DNA from: Acidobacteriota bacterium
GTDB taxonomy: Bacteria; Acidobacteriota; Terriglobia; Acidiferrales; UBA7541
NCBI GenBank assembly: GCA_013289715.1
Contig: JABCZJ010000004.1
Location: 186,001-250,000 of the forward strand
Direction of reading: 5' to 3'
DNA length: 64,000 nucleotides
In this document: one piece after another, positions 45,042 through 54,360 of the stretch
Layout: the number at the start of each line of letters is the position of its first letter
Position numbering within the stretch: the stretch's first letter is position 1
Position numbers and translations under genes: made by a program
The notes under the pieces: generated by a model
Databases searched by the model: none
The model's input: only the letters and a program-made list of their open reading frames with translations
Told to the model about the DNA's origin: nothing

Positions 45042-45590
45042 CTAGTTTGTAGAGCTTGCCTTTTGGTCCTTGACCTGCAGCTCGTTCACCACTTGCTGAA
45101 CATTCGGAACCGCGGCCGCGACTTTTTCCGCATAGGCGCGTCTCGCCTGGGAGTTCACTTCGCCTGTGAGAGTGACGACGCCGCGTTTAACGTCGTACTT
45201 CACGTGCTTGTTCAACCGGTTCTGAATCAGCGCTGCATCCAGATTCTTTTCTATGCCTTTATCGATATCTGAATTTATGGCCTTGGCGTCGCTTTCAGCC
45301 GCTGGAGGGACTACGGCGATTTGGTCCGCTACCACCTGGCCGGCCGCGAAGGACTTTGCGATCGTCTCGGCCTGCGACTTGTCCATCTCGGACGGCACAT
45401 CGCCATCGAGAGTCACCACGCCTTTTACTCTGTCCTGGCTCACTTTGACGTCTTTCAGGCCGGCTTGATCGAGCGATTTGCGAATGCTGTCAGCAACGTC
45501 TGGGGATTTAGCGGGTTCGGCCGAGCATCCTGCGATGGTGCCGAAGGCGAGCAACGTGAACAATGAAATGTAGGATGTGAGCTGTCGCAT
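45042..45590 (-). CDS. BON-domain lipoprotein
   Basis: 182 residues with a lipobox (TIAGCSAEP) and two BON domains: DVKVSQDRVKGVVTLDGDVP and YDVKRGVVTLTGEVNSQARR. BON domains bind membranes or phospholipid and occur in osmotic-stress proteins such as OsmY. Lipid anchoring puts it in the envelope. It heads a minus-strand run of small stress-type genes. A second, smaller BON protein is at 47595-47999. Confidence 0.85.
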   Translation of the reverse strand: MRQLTSYISLFTLLAFGTIAGCSAEPAKSPDVADSIRKSLDQAGLKDVKVSQDRVKGVVTLDGDVPSEMDKSQAETIAKSFAAGQVVADQIAVVPPAAESDAKAINSDIDKGIEKNLDAALIQNRLNKHVKYDVKRGVVTLTGEVNSQARRAYAEKVAAAVPNVQQVVNELQVKDQKASSTN

Positions 45591-45617
45591 ATGAATTCTC
45601 CTTTGATGTGGATCGAG

Positions 45618-45884
45618 CTACTTGGAAGACTTCTTTCGATTTTTTCGGCGCAAGCGCGCCGTTGTGTTGCTCCGCTTCGAAGCCGGGGCGGAAGCGCGCC
45701 GACCGGTGCGGAAAACAGAAACGTGCTTGCGAGCGCGCTTACCCCCGGCGTTGCGGCGTCGCGCCGGATGGGTTACTTCGTCGACCTTTGCGGCGACAGT
45801 GCCCAGCGTGGAGCCAATCGAGCGGGCCACGGTCGTGAGGAAATCGTCGGCTTTCGCAGCGGGCTTACGTTCAGTGATTTTCAT
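45618..45884 (-). CDS. small basic protein
   Basis: 88 residues. The first 40 hold a helix (DDFLTTVARSIGSTLGTVAAK), the rest is very rich in Lys, Arg, Ser and Ala, like the tails of histone H1-like bacterial proteins. GGGGAG precedes the ATG. Nucleic-acid binding is an inference from charge. Confidence 0.6.
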   Translation of the reverse strand: MKITERKPAAKADDFLTTVARSIGSTLGTVAAKVDEVTHPARRRNAGGKRARKHVSVFRTGRRASAPASKRSNTTARLRRKNRKKSSK

Positions 45885-45960
45885 GTGTTCTCCCCATGGG
45901 ACTGATCGAGCGATTTGTTCTGCGATCTGTTGATCGAATCGAACGACTGGATCAAAACTC

Positions 45961-46464
45961 TTATGCTTTCTTCTGCGCAGAGGCCGGAGGATCTTTCACT
46001 ACCAGCACGTCTTCCCCCAGAGCAGTTGCCAGAGCGATCTGGTGGTCTTGTTCGTCCATCAGGATCTCGCGGATATGTTCGGCCATGGCGTACTCGCCCA
46101 ATTGCTCGCACTGGCGAACCCTGAGGCGATAATTCCGGATCGTCTCGCCTTCGTTGATGAGGTCGAAACGGAGCATTTCCCGAGCCTTCTCCGAGGTGCG
46201 GACGGGCTTCGGCTGGACCGCGGGCATGCCTCCGAGATAATCAATCTGATTGGAGATCAGCAGGGCGTGGTTGAGCTCTTCGACTGCGTGCTTTTCCAAT
46301 TCGTCCGCGATTTTCATGTATTCGGCGCCCTTCAGCACTTGCGAGTACACGACGTAGGCAATAATCGCCTGATACTCGCGGGCCAAATCTTCGTTCAACA
46401 GCTCGATCAGTTCGTCGCGAGTTATTTTCGGAACTTCCTGCGGCAATGCATCCGCCTTCATCAT
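45961..46464 (-). CDS. ferritin-like domain protein
   Basis: 167 residues, four-helix bundle with ferritin/bacterioferritin-type metal motifs: Glu in LNEDLAREYQAI, ExxH in VEELNHA, and Glu/His in MDEQDHQIAL. Expected to hold a di-iron centre for iron storage or oxidation, or protection of DNA. AGGAG precedes ATG 46464. The last residues are Lys/Ala-rich. It is part of the stress-type run. Confidence 0.82.
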   Translation of the reverse strand: MMKADALPQEVPKITRDELIELLNEDLAREYQAIIAYVVYSQVLKGAEYMKIADELEKHAVEELNHALLISNQIDYLGGMPAVQPKPVRTSEKAREMLRFDLINEGETIRNYRLRVRQCEQLGEYAMAEHIREILMDEQDHQIALATALGEDVLVVKDPPASAQKKA

Positions 46465-46567
46465 GAGCTCCTGTTTGAGTTTTCAACGTCAACGCGAGAA
46501 TGAACCGAGACGAACTGGTATTGGCGCGAATTGAAATTGATTCGCTCCGAGCCGGGTGCGTTTTGGT

Positions 46568-46846
46568 TTATGCCGACGTGTTTTTCGCTTCGCGATAGGC
46601 GCGTTCGCCGACATCTGCGGCTTGACGCACCTGGCCTTTGATCTGGTCGATACCTTCCTGCGCGCGCTGCGTGATTTTGTGGCCGGCGGCGATTGCACCG
46701 TCCAGTTGCTCTTGCGCAGTTTCCGCAATTAAGTCGCGGGTGTCGTTGCCGGAGCGGGGAGCAAAGAGCACTCCCAGCGCAGCGCCTACACCGACGCCTA
46801 CTGCGAATACAGAAATCGATTCCGTCCATTTGGTTGCTGACTTCAT
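46568..46846 (-). CDS. YtxH-domain protein
   Basis: 92 residues with one membrane helix (SVFAVGVGVGAALGVLFAPRSG, the YtxH signature ends in GLLFAPxSG), then a long amphipathic helix (ETAQEQLDGAIAAGHKITQR). YtxH is a general-stress protein in Bacillus. GGAGG precedes ATG 46846. The frame continues upstream to 47008 but the extra part has no support. Confidence 0.8.
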   Translation of the reverse strand: MKSATKWTESISVFAVGVGVGAALGVLFAPRSGNDTRDLIAETAQEQLDGAIAAGHKITQRAQEGIDQIKGQVRQAADVGERAYREAKNTSA

Positions 46847-46964
46847 GGCGTCCTCCGTTTTTTTTAGCCTTCTCGTACTTCTAGTGCGCACTTCGCATGT
46901 CGTTCCGTAGCGCCCGAAGGGAAGCGGAAAAAGTAGCCGCAAGTCCGGCTTCCCTTCCGGGAAA

Positions 46965-47543
46965 TTATTCCCGGCTGCCGGAAGTTGTGTGGCGCGCGCG
47001 CTGATCATCCGCTTTGACGTCAGCGGAAGATTCGCCCGTCGAGGAAATGTCCTCGGCGCTGGTGATCTTCATGATGTCTTTGGCGCGTTTGATCGCTTCG
47101 GAGCTGTCGCAGTGCACGGAAAGCAGAATGCCACCCTTCTGCACGCGTCCTTGGTAGCGTTTTGCTTCATATTCGGGAATGCCCAGGCCGATTAATGCGC
47201 CGGTGAAGCCACCGACGGCGCCCCCGACACCGACTCCAGCCAACGCAGCCATGATCGGGCCAGCAGCGATGATCGGACCGACGCCTGGGATGGCCAGCGC
47301 GCCGATTCCGGCGAGCAAGCCCAGCGCGCCGCCGAGAACCGCGCCGGAACCGGCGCCGGTCGCCGCGCCTTCCGGCGCCTTGGAGGCTTTTTCAGTGCCA
47401 ATCTGCCGTGACCCGAGGTTTTCCGGTAGTAGCGCGGAAATATCGCTCGGCGAAAATCCGGAGCGCACCAGCGTGTCGGTCGCGTGATCGGCGCTCGACA
47501 AAGTGGAGTAAATGCCGAAGACTGCAGTCTTTTTTCCTGACAT
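46965..47543 (-). CDS. general-stress-type protein with glycine zipper
   Basis: 192 residues. N-terminal 60 resemble the YflT/GsP17M-like domain (AVFGIYSTLSSADHATDTLV). A long glycine-zipper membrane segment follows (about 65-125, many GxxxG units), then a second short fold with GGILLSVHCDSSEAIKRAKD. The repeated alpha/beta unit flanking a membrane insert is typical of stress-induced proteins in Acidobacteria. The exact function is unknown. Confidence 0.75.
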   Translation of the reverse strand: MSGKKTAVFGIYSTLSSADHATDTLVRSGFSPSDISALLPENLGSRQIGTEKASKAPEGAATGAGSGAVLGGALGLLAGIGALAIPGVGPIIAAGPIMAALAGVGVGGAVGGFTGALIGLGIPEYEAKRYQGRVQKGGILLSVHCDSSEAIKRAKDIMKITSAEDISSTGESSADVKADDQRARHTTSGSRE

Positions 47544-47594
47544 GTGTGATTCTCCTTTTGAACTAGAGTCTGAACTTGATGCGCACGCCGGCTG

Positions 47595-47999
47595 CTACGG
47601 ATTCGCCGGCGCCGCTTGCAGCTGGTTCGTCACGTTCTCCGCGCCGACGACGGCTGCGGCCTTCGCCTCCATACCGGCCTTTTCATCTTCTGTGCGGACC
47701 GGACCTCTCAGGGTTACTTTGCCGTCTTGGGTGATGACCTTGATGTTGTGCGCGTAGGTGGAGAGCGAGTGGTCCCTATAAATGGCGCTGAGAATTTGTA
47801 TAGTGATGTTGCGATCCGCCGGATTCATTTTCTGCTCGGCCGTCACCGCGTCTTTGTTGGCATCGCCCTGATTGGTTTTGGAGTTGTCTGGGGCGGGTTG
47901 CTGGTCCTGCTGGACAGTGCCGGCTACCAGGGATGCGCCCAGGAACAGCGTGGCGCCCAGCAGCGACAGACATTTGCCGATTTTCGTTGCAGGATTCAT
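47595..47999 (-). CDS. exported BON-domain protein
   Basis: 134 residues starting MNPATKIGKCLSLLGATLFL, a signal peptide, then a spacer rich in Asp/Gln/Asn and one BON domain (DRNITIQILSAIYRDHSLST, VTLRGPVRTEDEKAGMEAKA). A secreted periplasmic BON protein. ATG 48023 is a possible longer start but the signal peptide begins at 47999. Confidence 0.82.
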   Translation of the reverse strand: MNPATKIGKCLSLLGATLFLGASLVAGTVQQDQQPAPDNSKTNQGDANKDAVTAEQKMNPADRNITIQILSAIYRDHSLSTYAHNIKVITQDGKVTLRGPVRTEDEKAGMEAKAAAVVGAENVTNQLQAAPANP

Positions 48000-48413
48000 T
48001 TCGCGATTTCCTTTTCGATTCACTTACGGCGCTGGATCGCAACGCCTATCGAGAGTGCGTAAATATTTTGCGACTCCGTGATGAGCAGACTATTGCGAAT
48101 CAAGCGGTGGAGCTATACCGCGATGCGCGTAGATTTGGGGGGAGCTTGCGGTACAGCCGGGAGCGCACGCAGGGAGCTGCTTGCTCGCGGGCGATCAGAA
48201 ATGAGCAACAGCCGAAGTCGCATAATGCGAATCCTGACGGAGCGAGCAAACTTTTGGAAGACTACAGTGAACTCTTCGCAACTCTAGTTGAATGACCGTA
48301 TGGTCTTGTTGGGCCGATCATCGTAAAAGCGATGGGATTGTAGAACGTCCGCGCAATCTTCAGCGGAGCGCTGCGATCAACTCCAACGGGGAGATACATT
48401 CTGAGGAGGTTCT
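48000..48413. other. intergenic region between divergent stress genes
   Basis: About 414 bases with several open but unsupported frames. It must contain the promoters of the BON gene (minus) and the DUF1328 gene (plus). No clear hexamers are visible. Confidence 0.4.
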
Positions 48414-48623
48414 ATGCTGCGTTCGACGTTATGGATCTTCGTCGCGGCGTTGCTTGCGGCCGTGTTTGGATTCCTCGGAGTTGCCAGCGCGGCCGTATGG
48501 ATGGCCAAAGTGTTATTTTTCGTTTTTCTCGTTCTTTTTTTGGGGTCGCTGCTCGGCGGATTGCTGCGGCGAGAGGGAACATCTATCATTCATTCTGACA
48601 CGCGAAGTAAGGAGATCTCATGA
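48414..48623 (+). CDS. DUF1328-like small membrane protein
   Basis: 69 residues: two hydrophobic helices separated by a short loop (AAVFGFLGVASAAVWMAKVLFF), the DUF1328/YtjA pattern. GAGGAGG precedes the ATG. Its TGA overlaps the ATG of the DUF3185 gene by four bases (ATGA), so the two are co-translated. A shorter paralog lies at 59762-59926. Confidence 0.78.
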   Translation: MLRSTLWIFVAALLAAVFGFLGVASAAVWMAKVLFFVFLVLFLGSLLGGLLRREGTSIIHSDTRSKEIS

Positions 48624-48841
48624 AAACAGCATCGCTGCTAGGGTTCGTGCTCATTATCCTCGGAGTGCTCGCGCTCGCCTACCAGGGGATTACCTACACC
48701 ACGCACAAGAAAGTCCTGGACGTTGGACCCATTCAAGCAACCAAAGAGGAACACAACACGATTCCGCTGCCCCCGATTGTGGGAGGTCTCGCGTTGGTAG
48801 GCGGAATCGCATTGGTCGCAGCTGGCGGGAAAGCAGCTTAG
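48620..48841 (+). CDS. DUF3185-like small membrane protein
   Basis: 73 residues with two membrane helices (LGFVLIILGVLALAYQGITY and PIVGGLALVGGIALVAAG) around a charged loop, fitting DUF3185. The ATG is within the stop of the previous gene and is preceded by AAGGAGA. Function unknown; it joins DUF1328 in a small membrane operon. Confidence 0.78.
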   Translation: MKTASLLGFVLIILGVLALAYQGITYTTHKKVLDVGPIQATKEEHNTIPLPPIVGGLALVGGIALVAAGGKAA

Positions 48842-48932
48842 GGAATTGATATGTTTTGCGGCTGGCCCAGAGATGTGAGCTCTGTCTGGGCCACAGTCAA
48901 TTTGGGATGCTATCAGGCGTCTGATCCGTCCT

Positions 48933-49460
48933 CTAACGCAAGCCCGACTGCCTCTCCACACCGTTTGCCGCCTCCAGCATCGAACCGCGTACCCGCGCCG
49001 ACAGAGCACGCTCGGAAAGCGTGGCTCGCAGGATTCGCTCCAGGTCGGTTTTTCGGTACGGATGACAGATAAAATCAAATGCGCGAATATTCAGCGAGGC
49101 GAGATAGTCCCTGTATTCGTTCGGGCACGCTGGCTCGCAGACAATGATCGCGGGAATTTCGACCGGCCGGCTCTTGAGCAAGCGAACGACGTCGCGATAG
49201 GTGCCGTCGACCAGCCAGAAGCCGCAAAAGCACGCGGCGACATTTTCCTTGGCGAGCAGCGCGCGCACTTCGCCAACGCTCTTGGCCCACAGCGTGCGCA
49301 ACGGATACATCTGCAGCAAATTGCGCATGCTGTCGCTGATGACGGGGTCAACGGTGGCCACCAACACGGTCGGTTGACGAGCGATCTGCGGAAATTGGGT
49401 GGATGATTTGTGACGCAAAATGCTCGCGGAATTCTTGGTTACAGAGCCTACTTCGTCCAT
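48933..49460 (-). CDS. pseudo-receiver protein, copy 1
   Basis: 175 residues with a CheY-like fold that has lost its phosphorylation site. Strand 1 reads VLVATVDPVISDS (one Asp only). The acceptor position, normally Asp, is Gly in FCGFWLVDGTYRDV, and the conserved Lys is His in ICHPYRKTD. It pairs closely with the protein at 61578-62027: both share FCxxWLxDGxYRD, AFDxI, PxRxTDxE. So the fold is used without phosphorylation, maybe as a protein- or ligand-binding domain. The first 35 residues are an unstructured leader. AAAGGA precedes the ATG. No output domain. Confidence 0.75.
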   Translation of the reverse strand: MDEVGSVTKNSASILRHKSSTQFPQIARQPTVLVATVDPVISDSMRNLLQMYPLRTLWAKSVGEVRALLAKENVAACFCGFWLVDGTYRDVVRLLKSRPVEIPAIIVCEPACPNEYRDYLASLNIRAFDFICHPYRKTDLERILRATLSERALSARVRGSMLEAANGVERQSGLR

Positions 49461-49797
49461 GGCTGGATTCCTTTCTGGTTTGGCGCGAGAAGAGAACAAA
49501 GAGCCGGCCAGCCCTCAAGACCTGGCGCGAAATTTACAGCTTTTCGTTCTCCTCCGCACCGGCATAATCACGGATTGACGCCAATTCAGCAATACGGGCA
49601 AGGCGTTAAGCGTTTTGGTGAAGTTACTGTAGAGAACGTGATTTCGAGCGTGAGCGGACGTGAAGCGATGTGGCGCAATTTCGCGCACCGATGCAATCAA
49701 ACGCGCTCAAGATTACCGCGAGAATGGGGTCACAACCGCGGAGATTTGGAGCGCGAAGAGCGATCGTGCTCGCGGCAGTATTAAGGTGAGGCTGCGC
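49461..49797. other. intergenic region, no gene seen
   Basis: 337 bases between the pseudo-receiver start and the end of the NarL-type regulator. No supported frame; no strong hairpin noticed. Confidence 0.4.
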
Positions 49798-50454
49798 CTA
49801 GGCTTCGACGATTTGATTTCTGACGGCGTAGCGAACCAGCTCGCTCACCGTGTGCAGCTGCAGCTTGCGCATGATGTTCGCGCGATGCGTTTCGGCGGTC
49901 TTGACACTGATGTTGAGCGACGACGCAACTTCCTTGCTGCTCTTCCCTTCCGCAAGCAACTGGACGATTTCCCGTTCGCGAGTGGTGAGCCGGTCGCGCA
50001 GCGCCGTGGGAAGCTCGGTGCGCATTCTGCCTTCTTTGAAGCTGGAGAGCATCACTTCCGTCGCGCGAGGCGTGAGAAACGGTTTGTGGTTCGCGAGGGT
50101 TTCGACGGCCACGATCAGGTCGCGGTCCGAATCGGATTTCACGATGTAGCCGCGCACGCCGGCTTCCAGAATGTCCCGAATCAGTTGATCCGAATAATGC
50201 ACGGAAAGAATCAGGATTTCAGTGTTCGGTGATTCCTTGCGGATTCTGCGAGCCGCGTCCACGCCGTTAAGATCCGGCATGCTGATGTCCAGAATCGCGA
50301 TGTCCGGTTTCAGTTCTTGGGCTTTCGAGACGGCCTCGCGCCCGGTATGCGCTTCCCCACAGATTTCCCACCCTGCGTGTGATTCCAGCATCCCTTTGAT
50401 GCCACGCCGCATAAGATCATGATCGTCGGCAATCAGGATACGAAGCACTTTCAT
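49798..50454 (-). CDS. NarL/FixJ-family response regulator
   Basis: 218-residue class regulator: receiver with IADDHD, phospho-acceptor in IAILDISMPDLNG, ILSVHYS and IVKSDSDR (Lys), and a LuxR-type HTH at the end (LTTREREIVQLLAEGKSSKE, VKTAETHRANIMRKLQL). It should bind DNA as a dimer once phosphorylated. ATG 50454 is used; the longer start 50583 adds a leader without family resemblance. No kinase is adjacent; the HisKA_3 kinase at 52331 is the nearest candidate. Confidence 0.9.
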   Translation of the reverse strand: MKVLRILIADDHDLMRRGIKGMLESHAGWEICGEAHTGREAVSKAQELKPDIAILDISMPDLNGVDAARRIRKESPNTEILILSVHYSDQLIRDILEAGVRGYIVKSDSDRDLIVAVETLANHKPFLTPRATEVMLSSFKEGRMRTELPTALRDRLTTREREIVQLLAEGKSSKEVASSLNISVKTAETHRANIMRKLQLHTVSELVRYAVRNQIVEA

Positions 50455-50863
50455 TTTTCTCTCCCGCAAGAAGGGGTTGGTGTCGCGCTGTTGGGGGCCA
50501 CTGTCCTGGACAAACTTCCCATACTGGGACGAGGCCGCCTGCCAATGCGTTTCAACAAGATCGACGTTGCTTCGCTTTGCCATTCAATCACCAGACCGCT
50601 GATGGCGCCAGTGCTCCGCCTCGTTTATGAGAGTTACATTCCGGGGCCCACACGTCCCGAGACGGAGCAACCGGCTGATGAATTCGTTTATGAAATGGAA
50701 TAAATCCCTCAGCGCCTAAACTGCCATAAGCCGTGGCCAAGTTACGGTATCTTTTCGGATTCGTCCATCGGAACCATCCTGTAGACTTCGTAGGTAGATA
50801 CCTGTAGGCGCGGAACGCGATGTGATAGAAAAGCCACGACTTAGCAAATCGGATGCGGGGATT
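50455..50863. other. intergenic region, no gene seen
   Basis: 409 bases with a weak frame (50419-50703, plus) that lacks a ribosome site and overlaps the NarL-type gene start. It must hold the promoter of that gene. Otherwise nothing recognised. Confidence 0.4.
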
Positions 50864-52168
50864 TTACCTTAGGGCCGCTCGATTAACGGCTGGTTCCTCG
50901 GTAGGATGCGATTCTTTCAGCTGATTGACGTAGCGGACGACCTTGGCCCATTCCTTCTTGTCCTTCTTCGTTGCGAAAGGAGCGCTCAGATCAGCGTAAT
51001 AGGCCAGCAGCATCTTTCTCACTTCAGGCGAAACCGAAGCAAAGTCGTTCTTCTGCAGCCGGTCCAGCAGGTCGGCATACGTCTTGTCTGCCAGTGGATA
51101 TTGGCCGGGCCCGGTCACCGTGCCGGTATCAATATTGTCGTTCAGGAGATCTGCCTGGCCTGCGGTCCGCTGCTGCTTCGCCAGTTGCACATAATCCTGG
51201 AGCGCATTGCTGAAGCTGGCGACGAATAATTTTTCGGCGTCCGGAGTGGGGATCTTAAACGCGAGATCGCGAAACGGCCCAACCTTGGGTACCAGCTCAA
51301 GCAAGAAACCGAGAAGCCTGGTGCCGAAGCCGGGCTTTTCGTATTTGCCGGGCCACTGCTTTTCATAACTGGAGCGGGAGACGCGATATAGAAACGCGGT
51401 GCGCGTGATTCCCGGTGTGCCCTGCTGAATTTCGTCCTTCTTGGTCTGCCAGGCGATCTTTGTGGCCTCCGGTATCAGCTGGCTGACGCCTCTGCGGTAG
51501 GAAGCGATCGCCAGGTCGTAATTGGAAAGCACGGAACCGAGATCGAGCGAATAGGTTTCTTGAAACGCGCGCGCGAGCAGATCTTTCGACACTTGAAATC
51601 CGATGCGGTCGCGATATGCGTCGGAGGCGTATCTTCCTTTGGCGACTTGCAGCACGTCAAACCCGAATTCGGTTTTCAGATGCGCGAGGGGATCCTCGTC
51701 ATAGGTCACGGCATTGCCGTATTTGCGGCGAAGCTTCGGATAAAGCAGTGGCACGGCGAGGTTTGTGCCGGTGCGGTGGCCTTCATTGTCCGCGGCGTAG
51801 TGCGCCAGGGCTCCGAGCGCGAAAGCATATTCGTTCAGATTCTGCGAATCACGCAGCAGCGTCTGGACGAAATCCCCGCTGCGCACGTAGTGAACCAAGT
51901 CGCTGAAGAACTTGTTGCCGAAAGGGTAGTAACCCATGTCCTGGATTACGCAGCCACCGTAGGCATAGGCGTGCGCGGTCTTCAGTTCTTCGGGAGTCGC
52001 TTGAGGAAAGCGCTCCAGGAGCAGCGGCTTGATCGCTTCGTCCCATGCAGAATCCACAATCGCTTCATGAGCGAGGACCGCATAGGCTGCCGAAGGTGGC
52101 GGGGCAGCAAGCAGGAAGATAATGCAAAAGACGATCGCTCGGGTCCTGAAGAGCTCGCTAAACCTCAT
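50864..52168 (-). CDS. exported zinc-dependent phospholipase C-like protein
   Basis: 434 residues with signal peptide (AIVFCIIFLLAAPPPSAAYA). The mature N-terminus holds zinc-PLC/S1-P1-type motifs in order: AVLAHEAIVD, QDMGYYPFGN, DLVHYVRSG and LGALAHYAADNEGHRTG, with Asp and His residues spaced as metal ligands. The second half (from about 210) is unrelated, largely helical. Bacterial PLCs of this fold are 250-380 residues, so an added C-terminal domain is present. It may cleave phospholipid or nucleic acid; the substrate is unproved. ATG 52168 is chosen to begin the signal peptide. Confidence 0.8.
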   Translation of the reverse strand: MRFSELFRTRAIVFCIIFLLAAPPPSAAYAVLAHEAIVDSAWDEAIKPLLLERFPQATPEELKTAHAYAYGGCVIQDMGYYPFGNKFFSDLVHYVRSGDFVQTLLRDSQNLNEYAFALGALAHYAADNEGHRTGTNLAVPLLYPKLRRKYGNAVTYDEDPLAHLKTEFGFDVLQVAKGRYASDAYRDRIGFQVSKDLLARAFQETYSLDLGSVLSNYDLAIASYRRGVSQLIPEATKIAWQTKKDEIQQGTPGITRTAFLYRVSRSSYEKQWPGKYEKPGFGTRLLGFLLELVPKVGPFRDLAFKIPTPDAEKLFVASFSNALQDYVQLAKQQRTAGQADLLNDNIDTGTVTGPGQYPLADKTYADLLDRLQKNDFASVSPEVRKMLLAYYADLSAPFATKKDKKEWAKVVRYVNQLKESHPTEEPAVNRAALR

Positions 52169-52330
52169 GTGATTTCCGGCCGTTTGCGAGGTTTCCTGCA
52201 CCATGCGCAATCACGGGCAAAAAAGACGGGCGAAAACTCTCGACCCGCTAGCGTGGAGCTGCCCTAGATCCAAATCCATATAGAAGTACCCTTAGTTCGC
52301 GGACCAATGAACTTTACGATCTTCCTGCTA

Positions 52331-53461
52331 TCAGCCCAAACCGGACGCTTGGGACTTGCCCTCATCTTTGACCGATTCTTGTACGGATAAAGTCACGATG
52401 ATCGTGGTTCCGGTTGGCCGAGACTTGATTTGCAGCCAGCCGCCGAGCTGCCGCACGCGCTCTCGCATTCCGCGGATGCCCACGCCCAGTTGCCCGCCGC
52501 TGCTGTTCAAAGTTGTCATGATCTCATCCGATATTCCTTTACCGTTGTCCGCTACTTCCAAGCGCACAGTCCCGGAACGCGCTTCAATCTGAACACTTGC
52601 GGTGTCACTACCGGCGTGGCGGAAAATGTTGGTCAGGGTCTCCTGCACGATTCGGAAGAGCGTTCGTTCCACAATTTCGGGAAGGCGATTCGGGCCGAGC
52701 GACATTTTCAGCTCCACCTTCACCTTGCTGCGTTGCGTAAAACCTTCGATGTACCATTCCAGCGCCGAGCGCAATCCCGCGTAATCCAGGGTCGGAGGAT
52801 ATAAAAGGTAGGAGAGCGTGCGCGTTTCGTCGGAGGCTTTCTGAGAGAGCAGGATCGCTTCGCGAAGTAAGTCGACAGCAGCCGGATCAATATCAGCAAT
52901 TTTCGCACTCACCGCGGAAAGGTGAATCACCAACGCGGCAAGACTTTGGCCGGTGCTGTCGTGCAGTTCGCGAGCGATGCGACGGCGCTCTTCATCCTGC
53001 AATTGCAACAAGCGTGCCGAGAGATTCCGGAGAGCTTCTTCGGCTTCTTTACGCGGAGTAACGTCGCGATTGATCTCCAGGATACCAATCGTGCGGCCCC
53101 GCGAATCGCGCTGCAAGACCTGACGGCTGGCGACCATGATGCGCTTCCCTTCCCGAGTCCAGTGGACGAGTTCGCCTTCCCATGAACCAACGCTGTAAAG
53201 CTTTTCATAGACTTGGTCGAGCGGCTCGGGAAACTCCGTTTTCAGGAATGTGTGGGTGACGTTTCCACAGGCTTCGGCGGCGGACCAGCCATAGGTTTCC
53301 TGCGCGCCACGATTCCAGAACAGGATCGTACTGTCGACATCGCGCACGATGATCGCGTCGTGAGCGAGCTCGAGCAATTCGGAACGAAGCTTCCCGCTGG
53401 AAATGCGGGGGACGCCAGTCTCTCGTGCTTTCTTCTTCTTCCGACCGGATTTATCGGGCAT
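52331..53461 (-). CDS. PAS-HisKA_3 sensor histidine kinase
   Basis: 376 residues, cytoplasmic. PAS domain at 25-140 (LAHDAIIVRDVDSTILFWNR), then a HisKA_3 dimer helix with the phospho-acceptor His in RRRIARELHDSTGQSLAAL, and HATPase (VQETLTNIFRHAGSDTA as N box, VADNGKGI as G1). This is the NarX/LiaS class that normally partners NarL-type regulators. It follows the receiver gene at 53610 by 149 bases on the same strand, and the NarL regulator at 49798 is nearby, so it may signal to both. The PAS ligand is not known. Confidence 0.88.
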   Translation of the reverse strand: MPDKSGRKKKKARETGVPRISSGKLRSELLELAHDAIIVRDVDSTILFWNRGAQETYGWSAAEACGNVTHTFLKTEFPEPLDQVYEKLYSVGSWEGELVHWTREGKRIMVASRQVLQRDSRGRTIGILEINRDVTPRKEAEEALRNLSARLLQLQDEERRRIARELHDSTGQSLAALVIHLSAVSAKIADIDPAAVDLLREAILLSQKASDETRTLSYLLYPPTLDYAGLRSALEWYIEGFTQRSKVKVELKMSLGPNRLPEIVERTLFRIVQETLTNIFRHAGSDTASVQIEARSGTVRLEVADNGKGISDEIMTTLNSSGGQLGVGIRGMRERVRQLGGWLQIKSRPTGTTIIVTLSVQESVKDEGKSQASGLG

Positions 53462-53609
53462 TCATCAGGTTACCTTTTGCCGGGCACAAATGGTGACGGA
53501 AATCGCTCGGACCTGGACTGCAGACGCGTATCGTCACCGGGGCGCCCGGGGTAGCGCCGGTGGGCGAAGCTGGCTTCGATCAAAAATAGGAACGTGCGCA
53601 TCGCAAGGC

Positions 53610-54032
53610 CTACTCGCGCTGCGGCAGATTCCTTCCCTGAAAAAATGGCTTGTGCTGGCCCATCGCCTCCACAGCCGTCACCAGCCAATGGGCCTGAGAT
53701 TTCAGCAAATAGCCGCTCGCGCCGGCGCTCTGGGCTTGCCGAACCATTTGCGTCGAATCGTGCTGCGTGAAAATCAGCACTTCGGCGGCCGGGAGGGCCC
53801 GCTTGATCTCTGGCGTGGCGTCCAGCCCGTTCATTTCGGGCATGGTGATGTCCATGATTACTATGTCAGGCTGAAGGTCTCGCGCCATTCCAATGGCTTC
53901 GGCGCCATCGGCAGCCTCACCGACTACCTGCCACTCCTTCCGCGTCGCCAGCAACCTTCCCAGGGCCGCGCGCACGGCTTTTTCGTCGTCGACGATCAAG
54001 ATTCGAAGGCCCACTAAGTCTATTCCTCGCAC
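53610..54032 (-). CDS. single-domain response regulator
   Basis: 140 residues: LIVDDEK, DIVIMDITMPEMNG (phospho-acceptor), LIFTQHD and LLKSQAHW (Lys). It is most like the receiver of NarL-type regulators but the HTH is absent, with a short tail instead. Starts GTG 54032 or GTG 54014; no strong ribosome site is visible for either. It is encoded immediately before the HisKA_3 kinase, so the two are probably one system. Confidence 0.82.
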   Translation of the reverse strand: MRGIDLVGLRILIVDDEKAVRAALGRLLATRKEWQVVGEAADGAEAIGMARDLQPDIVIMDITMPEMNGLDATPEIKRALPAAEVLIFTQHDSTQMVRQAQSAGASGYLLKSQAHWLVTAVEAMGQHKPFFQGRNLPQRE

Positions 54033-54360
54033 ATTCTATCCAATGACCGCGAAACCGCAATCAGGTTTCGCGTAATCCTCAGAGGCAATGCACATTTTCG
54101 ATTACGACTTGCCACCTTGCCACCATACCTAAGACCATCCTCTACCGCCTGCCCGCAATGCGAAATATGTACAACACGTCGCCACTATTTACACATCCTC
54201 CGATCGAGAACCTGGCCACAACAAAGCCCAGCCCGTAAGGGACTGTGTTCACAATAGGTTGTGCGCCTCAATCGCAGCACCGTTGGTAGCCGAATTGCAC
54301 TTCAGACCGCAACTTTCGTTTCCTGTGGGGCCGTGTGCCTTGAATCGGTGGGGGAGGATT
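54033..54360. other. divergent intergenic region with a hairpin
   Basis: 328 bases between a minus-strand receiver gene and the plus-strand DIFR copy 2. CGCGAAACC (54048-54056) and GGTTTCGCG (54064-54072) form a perfect 9-bp hairpin with a 7-base loop, just upstream of the receiver start, so it would be in the 5' leader or promoter. The rest shows nothing. Confidence 0.45.

Noticed and set aside
47933..48295. Plus-strand frame of 120 residues
   Set aside because: Begins antisense to the BON gene and has no ribosome site; no family.
50419..50703. Plus-strand frame of 94 residues
   Set aside because: Overlaps the start of the NarL-type regulator antisense, no ribosome site.
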